From: Monosporascus cannonballus | Taxonomy: Eukaryota > Ascomycota > Sordariomycetes > Xylariales | Reading direction: 5' to 3' | Length of the DNA stretch: 64,000 bases | Assembly (NCBI GenBank): GCA_004154925.1 | Contig: QJNS01000169.1 | Span: 62,001 to 126,000 of the forward strand | Shown: positions 58,601 through 64,000 of the stretch, piece by piece | Layout: every line of letters begins with the position of its first letter | Numbering within the stretch: the stretch's first letter is position 1 | Position numbers and translations under genes: made by a program | Notes under the pieces: model-generated | Database searches by the model: none | What the model saw: the letters and a program-made list of their open reading frames with translations, nothing else | Told to the model about the DNA's origin: nothing

Positions 58601-61600
58601 CTTTACCGAGCTCGAGGCTTCGTCGCTCGCCGTCGGTCTCCCGGAAGGCCTCATGGGCAACTCGGAAGTCGGCCACTTGAACATTGGCGCCGGCCGAGTT
58701 GTGTGGCAGGACGTCGTCCGGATCGACCAGACTATCAAGAAGGGCGAGTTTGCCAACAATGCCGTCATCAGGAAGGTATTAGAGGCTGCCAAGAACGGCA
58801 ATGGAAGGCTGCACCTCTGCGGTTTGGTCTCCCACGGCGGTGTTGTACGTTGCCTCTACCCTATTACTTAGCTTTCATTACTAACGGTCTGGTCTAGCAC
58901 TCGAAGCAGGAACACCTCTACGCCCTCCTGAAGGCCGCGAAGGCCGCCGGCGTGCCCAGGGTCTTCATCCACTTCTTCGGCGACGGACGTGATACGGACC
59001 CCAAGTCAGGCGCGGGCTACATGGAAGAGCTGCTTGAGAAGATGAAGGAGATCGGAACCGGCGAGATTGCTACGGTGGTTGGCCGATACTACGCTATGGA
59101 CCGAGACAAGCGATGGGAGCGGATTGAGCTCGCCATGAGGGGGTTGATCCTTGGCAAGGGAGAAGAGAGCTCCGACCCCGTTAAAACGATCAAGGAGCGA
59201 TACGAGAAGGGCGAGAACGACGAGTTCCTGAAGCCCATCATCGTCGGTGGCAAGGAGGCTCGCATCCAGGATGGTGACGAGGTCTTCTTCTTCAACTACA
59301 GGTCCGACCGAGTGCGACAGATCACCCAGCTGCTCGGAGACGTCGACCGCTCTCCCAGGCCCGACTTCCCGTATCCCAAGATTCACCTGGTCACCATGAC
59401 TCAGTACAAGGTCGGCTATCCCTTCGAGGTCGCCTTCGAGCCCCAGCGCATGGACAACGTCCTAGCCGAGTGGCTCGGCAAGCAGGGGGTCAAGCAGGTC
59501 CACATCGCCGAGACGGAGAAGTACGCCCACGTCACCTTCTTCTTCAACGGCGGTGTCGAGAAGGTGTTCGCGCTGGAGACGCGAGACGAGTCGCAGGACC
59601 TGGTCCCCTCCAACAAGAGCGTGCCGACCTACGACAAAGCGCCCGAGATGAGCGCCGCAGGCGTCGCCAAGCAGGTGGCGAAGCGGCTCGCTGAGCAGGA
59701 GTTCCCGTTCGTGATGAACAACTTCGCGCCGCCCGACATGGTGGGCCACACGGGCGTGTACGAGGCGGCGGTGGTGGGTGTCGGGGCGACCGACGAGGCT
59801 ATTGGCGTCATCCGCGACGCCTGCCGGAAGGAGGGCTACATCCTCTTCATCACGGCGGACCACGGCAACGCCGAGGAGATGAAGTTCCCCGACGGCAAGC
59901 CCAAGACCTCCCACACCACCAACAAGGTCCCCTTCATCATGGACAACGCGCCCGAGGGCTGGTCGCTCAAGAAGGGCGACGAGGCTGTCCTCGGCGACGT
60001 CGCGCCCACCATCCTCGACGCCATGGGCCTCCCCAGGCCCGACGACATGACCGGCTCGAGCCTGTTGGTTAGGAGCTAGACGATTTGGTTGGCTTGAATA
60101 GAAGAACGAACAACTAGAGTAGACTAGACGAGTGTTCTCCTGGTGCCGCGGTTGACGGCCCCCCTGTGCGTAGGCGATCTAGTGATTGGTTAACAACTAG
60201 AAATATAGATATTAATGAAGGGACGACTGTTACGTGTTTGCGTCCCAATTATGATGTGACGATCTTATTCAGCGCTCGGCCGGAGACGTGAAGGTAGTAG
60301 AGTACATTTGTGTGATTTGAGTAGAGACGATTGCTACGCGTGCATGCTCGAATTTATAGATATCGGGTATCCATCAAGGTGTCCGTCAGCAAATAATAGA
60401 GGGGAGTTTTACATTTTGGTACACCCCAAATCCCCAAGTACTCTCTTAAAAGTTACACCGGTTATAGACGAGTCATCTTCCTAGATCGAATTCGCGTGCC
60501 GTTGATGATAGTCCCTTTATGTCCTAAAATATCACTAGGTACTTACACATAAATTCCTCACCGGAGGTATTGATGGTGTCTTTTAGTCAAAATATGCAAG
60601 TGTGGGCTACGATATAGAATCGGGGGACAAAAGGGGCAGTTCGGTTGGGCTCAGTTACTTGGGGCCTAGCTCTATACAAGTAGCTCCAAACGCCCCATTT
60701 CTCACCAACTCCGCAAACTCAACAAACGCTTCCAGAACCCCCCACGCATCCAAATCTATGCCCACCCACATCCATACACACGAAAACAAACCAGTCAGGT
60801 TTTATGAGGCTCAATACAAGATAATCCCTGCCATCCAATCAAGTATAATCGACTAATCGCATCAGTGGTTTAGTGGTAAAATCCATCGTTGCCATTTCCA
60901 GTCCATTCCGAGGACTGGGGACGAATCGATGGGCCCCGCGTTCGATTCGCGGCTGATGCATTTTTGATATTTGTGTGTGCAGGTGCTCCCATGGCGGTTG
61001 TTTTCTTTTTTGCTGCTGTAGTTTGACGTTGAAGTTCCGGTTGGGGTCGGTTCTCTCCGCATAAGGCCTTTCTTATCACTTAAGGGCAGACAGACGTGAG
61101 ATACGCCGATAGCTAAGAGGAATCTATTTCCTTTAAAGCGAAAATAAAGATTGATACCCACGATGATAACATATTGCTCCATCGCTCCTAGGTATATCTA
61201 CTTCCCCCTGGTCCCGGATACGTCTTTTTGTCGCCTTTCCCGGCCATTGACTCCTCGCATCTGATTGAGGCCTATAAGAACTATCCACTATAAATCTGGA
61301 GACTTTCTGGGAGTGATTATGCCCTGTCTCTTGTCGATTCTGCGCCTTTGGAGGGTATAACTGTTCTCTGAGAAAGGGGAAAGGGGTAGGGGTTTAACAG
61401 AGCACAGACCACATCCCACGACACTAGAGGCCCACTCACCCACTCACCCACTCACCCACCACACAAGGCACAATTGCGAAATCTTCACTCGGAGCAGCAG
61501 CTGCCCCACCACTTCAACTTTCGACCCTTTGATTCTTCGGACTCTCGAACAACGAGATAACCCCCCCTCCGTGCGATCCTTCCAAGATGGACGGCGAAGA

Positions 61601-64000
61601 CCCCCGCGAGAGACCCGACTTCATCTCCAGCATAATAAACGGCCTGGAGAGGTACAACCCCGAGGCCGTCGGCGCGCTCGAGGACTACCTGCGGCAGCAG
61701 TGCGAGGAGAGATTCGTCGACTGCAATGCCAACCGGACGTTGTTGAAGCTGTGAGTCATGGTTCTGGCACCCCTTTTAATCTTTGTCTCCTATCTTTGGT
61801 GTCTGAAATACTCGGTTGGAGTGTCTGTGTCTGGGATGATGATCAAAAATCCACACGTTCTCTATTACCTGACCAACGGAGCGAGGTCTAACCGACCTTC
61901 CCCGTTCTGATGTCCGCTTATTATCTCTATCTGACCAGCACATACGGCCCTCTTCCATTGCTCTCCCTCGCGCGCTTCTTCGGGGCCTAGTACATGGCTG
62001 GAAGCATGCCGTGCAGAGGATATCCGGCTAACCCGTGTCTCCTCGCGCCTCTCGGAACAGGTACCAGCTGAACCCCGACCGCATCAAGGACGAGGTCATA
62101 ACCAACGTGCTCGTCAAGACGCTGACGTGCTTTCCGTCGCCGCAGTTCGCGCTGGCGATGCACCTGATCCCGCCGTCGATCCTGGCGCCGGCCAACGCGC
62201 GCGCCGAGCTGCCCGAGGCCATCTCGAAGCTGCGCGAGCTCGACGGCCAGCTGCAGGGCGCCCAGTACGCCCGCTTCTGGGTCACGCTCGACAGCGACGA
62301 CCTGTACGCCGACCTCACGGCCGACGTGAGCGGCTTCGAGGAGACGGTGCGCGTCCGCATCGCCACCCTCGTCGGCCACGCCTACCGCGAGGTCGAGCTG
62401 CCCCTGCTCGAGGCCTGGCTCGGTCTCGAGGGCCAGGCCGCCGCCAAGTTCATCTCCGAGGCGGCCGGCTGGAATGTCGGCGACGACGGCCTCGTCAAGG
62501 TGCCTAGGAACCCCGAGAACGAGGCGCGGAAGGCCGAGGTCCGCGAGGACGTCAACGTGGACATGTTCTCGCGGGTCATAAGACGCGCCTGGGAGGAGCA
62601 GACTGCGTAGTGGCCGCGTGGTGCATGTGTGGGTGTGTGCGCGCGCGCGTGATATGACGGCGAGGAAAGGCGATGCTAGGGAAGAGGGAATGGCCTGATG
62701 AATGCATTATTTGATGGGCACCGGGAGACGAGACGAATAAAAGTCCATGGCGTTGGGGGTTATCACTCAGGGGCGATACGGCCGTAGTTTTTCCTGGGAG
62801 ATCTCGTGAGCTCAGATTCACGATCCATAGACACGTGATCATGAGAACATTGATGCAATGCTGATATTCTCCGGTACATATGTCCCAGTGCTTTTATCTA
62901 TCCTTCATCAGTTTTATCGTTACATGTGCGATATGCGTGCGCTTAGATACAAGCATGACCGCGCCGGTACGGTACACCCGTCAACGTCCTGGTCATCGCC
63001 TGCTCGTAAGCTCCTCCCACTGCACGCCAGCCCACTCTTCCAAGTACCCCGCCTTCCCCTCCCCCGCGCCGGGGGCCTGACAATCCCGCTCGCAGACCCC
63101 TACGATCACGGTGCCCCAGTCCATACCCTCGAGCGACATCTCGTCCGCCTCCAGCTCGGTGATGGCGTTCGGGCAGAGCTGGACCTCGAACACGCGGCCG
63201 GCCCCGCAGTTTCGGCAGCGCGGCATGCCCTTGCCCCCAGAGACCCTCGCGGCGAGGCTCCCGCCGCCACCGCCCTCGGCACCGCCGCCGAGAAGGACCC
63301 CGACGGCGTCGGCCTTGGAGTACAGCAGCGGCTGGCCCCCGAACTCGTACCGGATCACCTGGTCCGGGTTCTGCGCCATGCGGTCCGCGAACCGCTGGAA
63401 CGTGGCGTCCATGCTCGACTCGAAGACGTCGCGGTCCTCCTTCCCCCCCTTCCCCCCGCCGCTGTCGTTGTCGACCTCCATCCGCACCGTCGACTGCGAC
63501 ACCGGCGCCGGCGTCGGGTCCAGCGTCTCGTACTCGGCCTCGGTGAGGTAGGACACGGGGTACGGCCGCGGCTGCGCGGATTCCGGGGGCCAGGGCTCAG
63601 GGGGCGCCGGGGCCTGGGCCTGGGCTTGTCCTTGGGGGTTGTTGAGGGATAGCGTCTCGGCGAAGGTCTTGGGTAGGCTTTGCAGCTGCTGTTCTTGCTG
63701 TTCTTTTCTTGCGTCGCCTCTCGAAGGAGGAGGGTCTGCTGGTTCCGGGTTCGGCGTCGGCGCTTCGGCCACCGCTTGCGGGTTGCTGAAGGGATTCAGG
63801 GCGCTCTGGCTCGCGAACGGGTTACCGCCGCCACCGCCGCCGGTCGAGAACGGGTTCGCGGACCCGGACGAGGATGGTGAGCCGAGGGTCTTCGCAGCGA
63901 ACAGCGTCTCGCCTAGGTTCGCGGGCGGTGGTTTCAGTCGCTCCTCCTCCCTGGGCCTCCCCTGTTTCTTCTTCTCCGGCGCCGTGTTGCTGCTGCTGCT

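Overview
The window is nuclear DNA of a filamentous ascomycete (Pezizomycotina, possibly Sordariomycetes; the class is a guess). The evidence is short (50-160 nt) GT-AG introns with CTAAC/CTGAC-type branch sites, ascomycete-type proteins (ENA Na+-ATPase, independent phosphoglycerate mutase, Nab3, Med9, Zn2Cys6 regulator, STAND N-terminal domain), and a long AT-rich block with the hallmarks of repeat-induced point mutation (RIP). Most genes had to be assembled across introns; exon coordinates are given in each entry.

Left arm (1-25.2 kb): gene-sparse, with 2-3 kb spacers. In order: AUR1-type inositol phosphorylceramide synthase (-), Nab3-type RNA-binding protein (-), mitochondrial ICT1/Pth4-type peptidyl-tRNA hydrolase (+), Ca2+/calmodulin-dependent kinase (+), two decayed coding stretches (-), ENA-type P-type ATPase (-), Zn2Cys6 transcription factor (+).

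Middle (about 26.1-44.9 kb): an AT-rich, RIP-mutated transposon block. Its centrepiece is a structurally complete, coding-dead Ty3/Gypsy chromovirus at 34131-41373, on the minus strand. It has two 431-bp LTRs, a perfect 5-bp target duplication (TACGA), a polypurine tract, and readable relics of Gag zinc knuckle, protease, reverse transcriptase, RNase H, integrase and chromodomain. To its left lie a Gag-like relic, two LTR-like units beginning TGTCAG with internal hairpins, and plus-strand relics that I could not assign. To its right is about 3.6 kb of unassigned mutated DNA.

Right arm (45-64 kb): about 3.7 kb without recognisable genes, then a small stand-alone protein with a STAND-type N-terminal domain (+), a LETM1-like mitochondrial protein (-), a DUF302 pseudogene (+), tubulin cofactor C (+, with a sequencing gap in an intron), Mediator subunit 9 (-), 2,3-BPG-independent phosphoglycerate mutase (+), an intron-containing tRNA-Gly(GCC) (+), eIF3 subunit k (+), and the 3' part of a Tsr4/PDCD2-type protein (-) running off the window.

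The genes are a mix of unlinked housekeeping functions (sphingolipid synthesis, RNA termination, ribosome rescue, Ca2+ signalling, ion homeostasis, tubulin folding, transcription, glycolysis, translation, ribosome biogenesis). I see no biosynthetic cluster and no operon-like logic. The most unusual material is the transposon block and the decaying genes around it.
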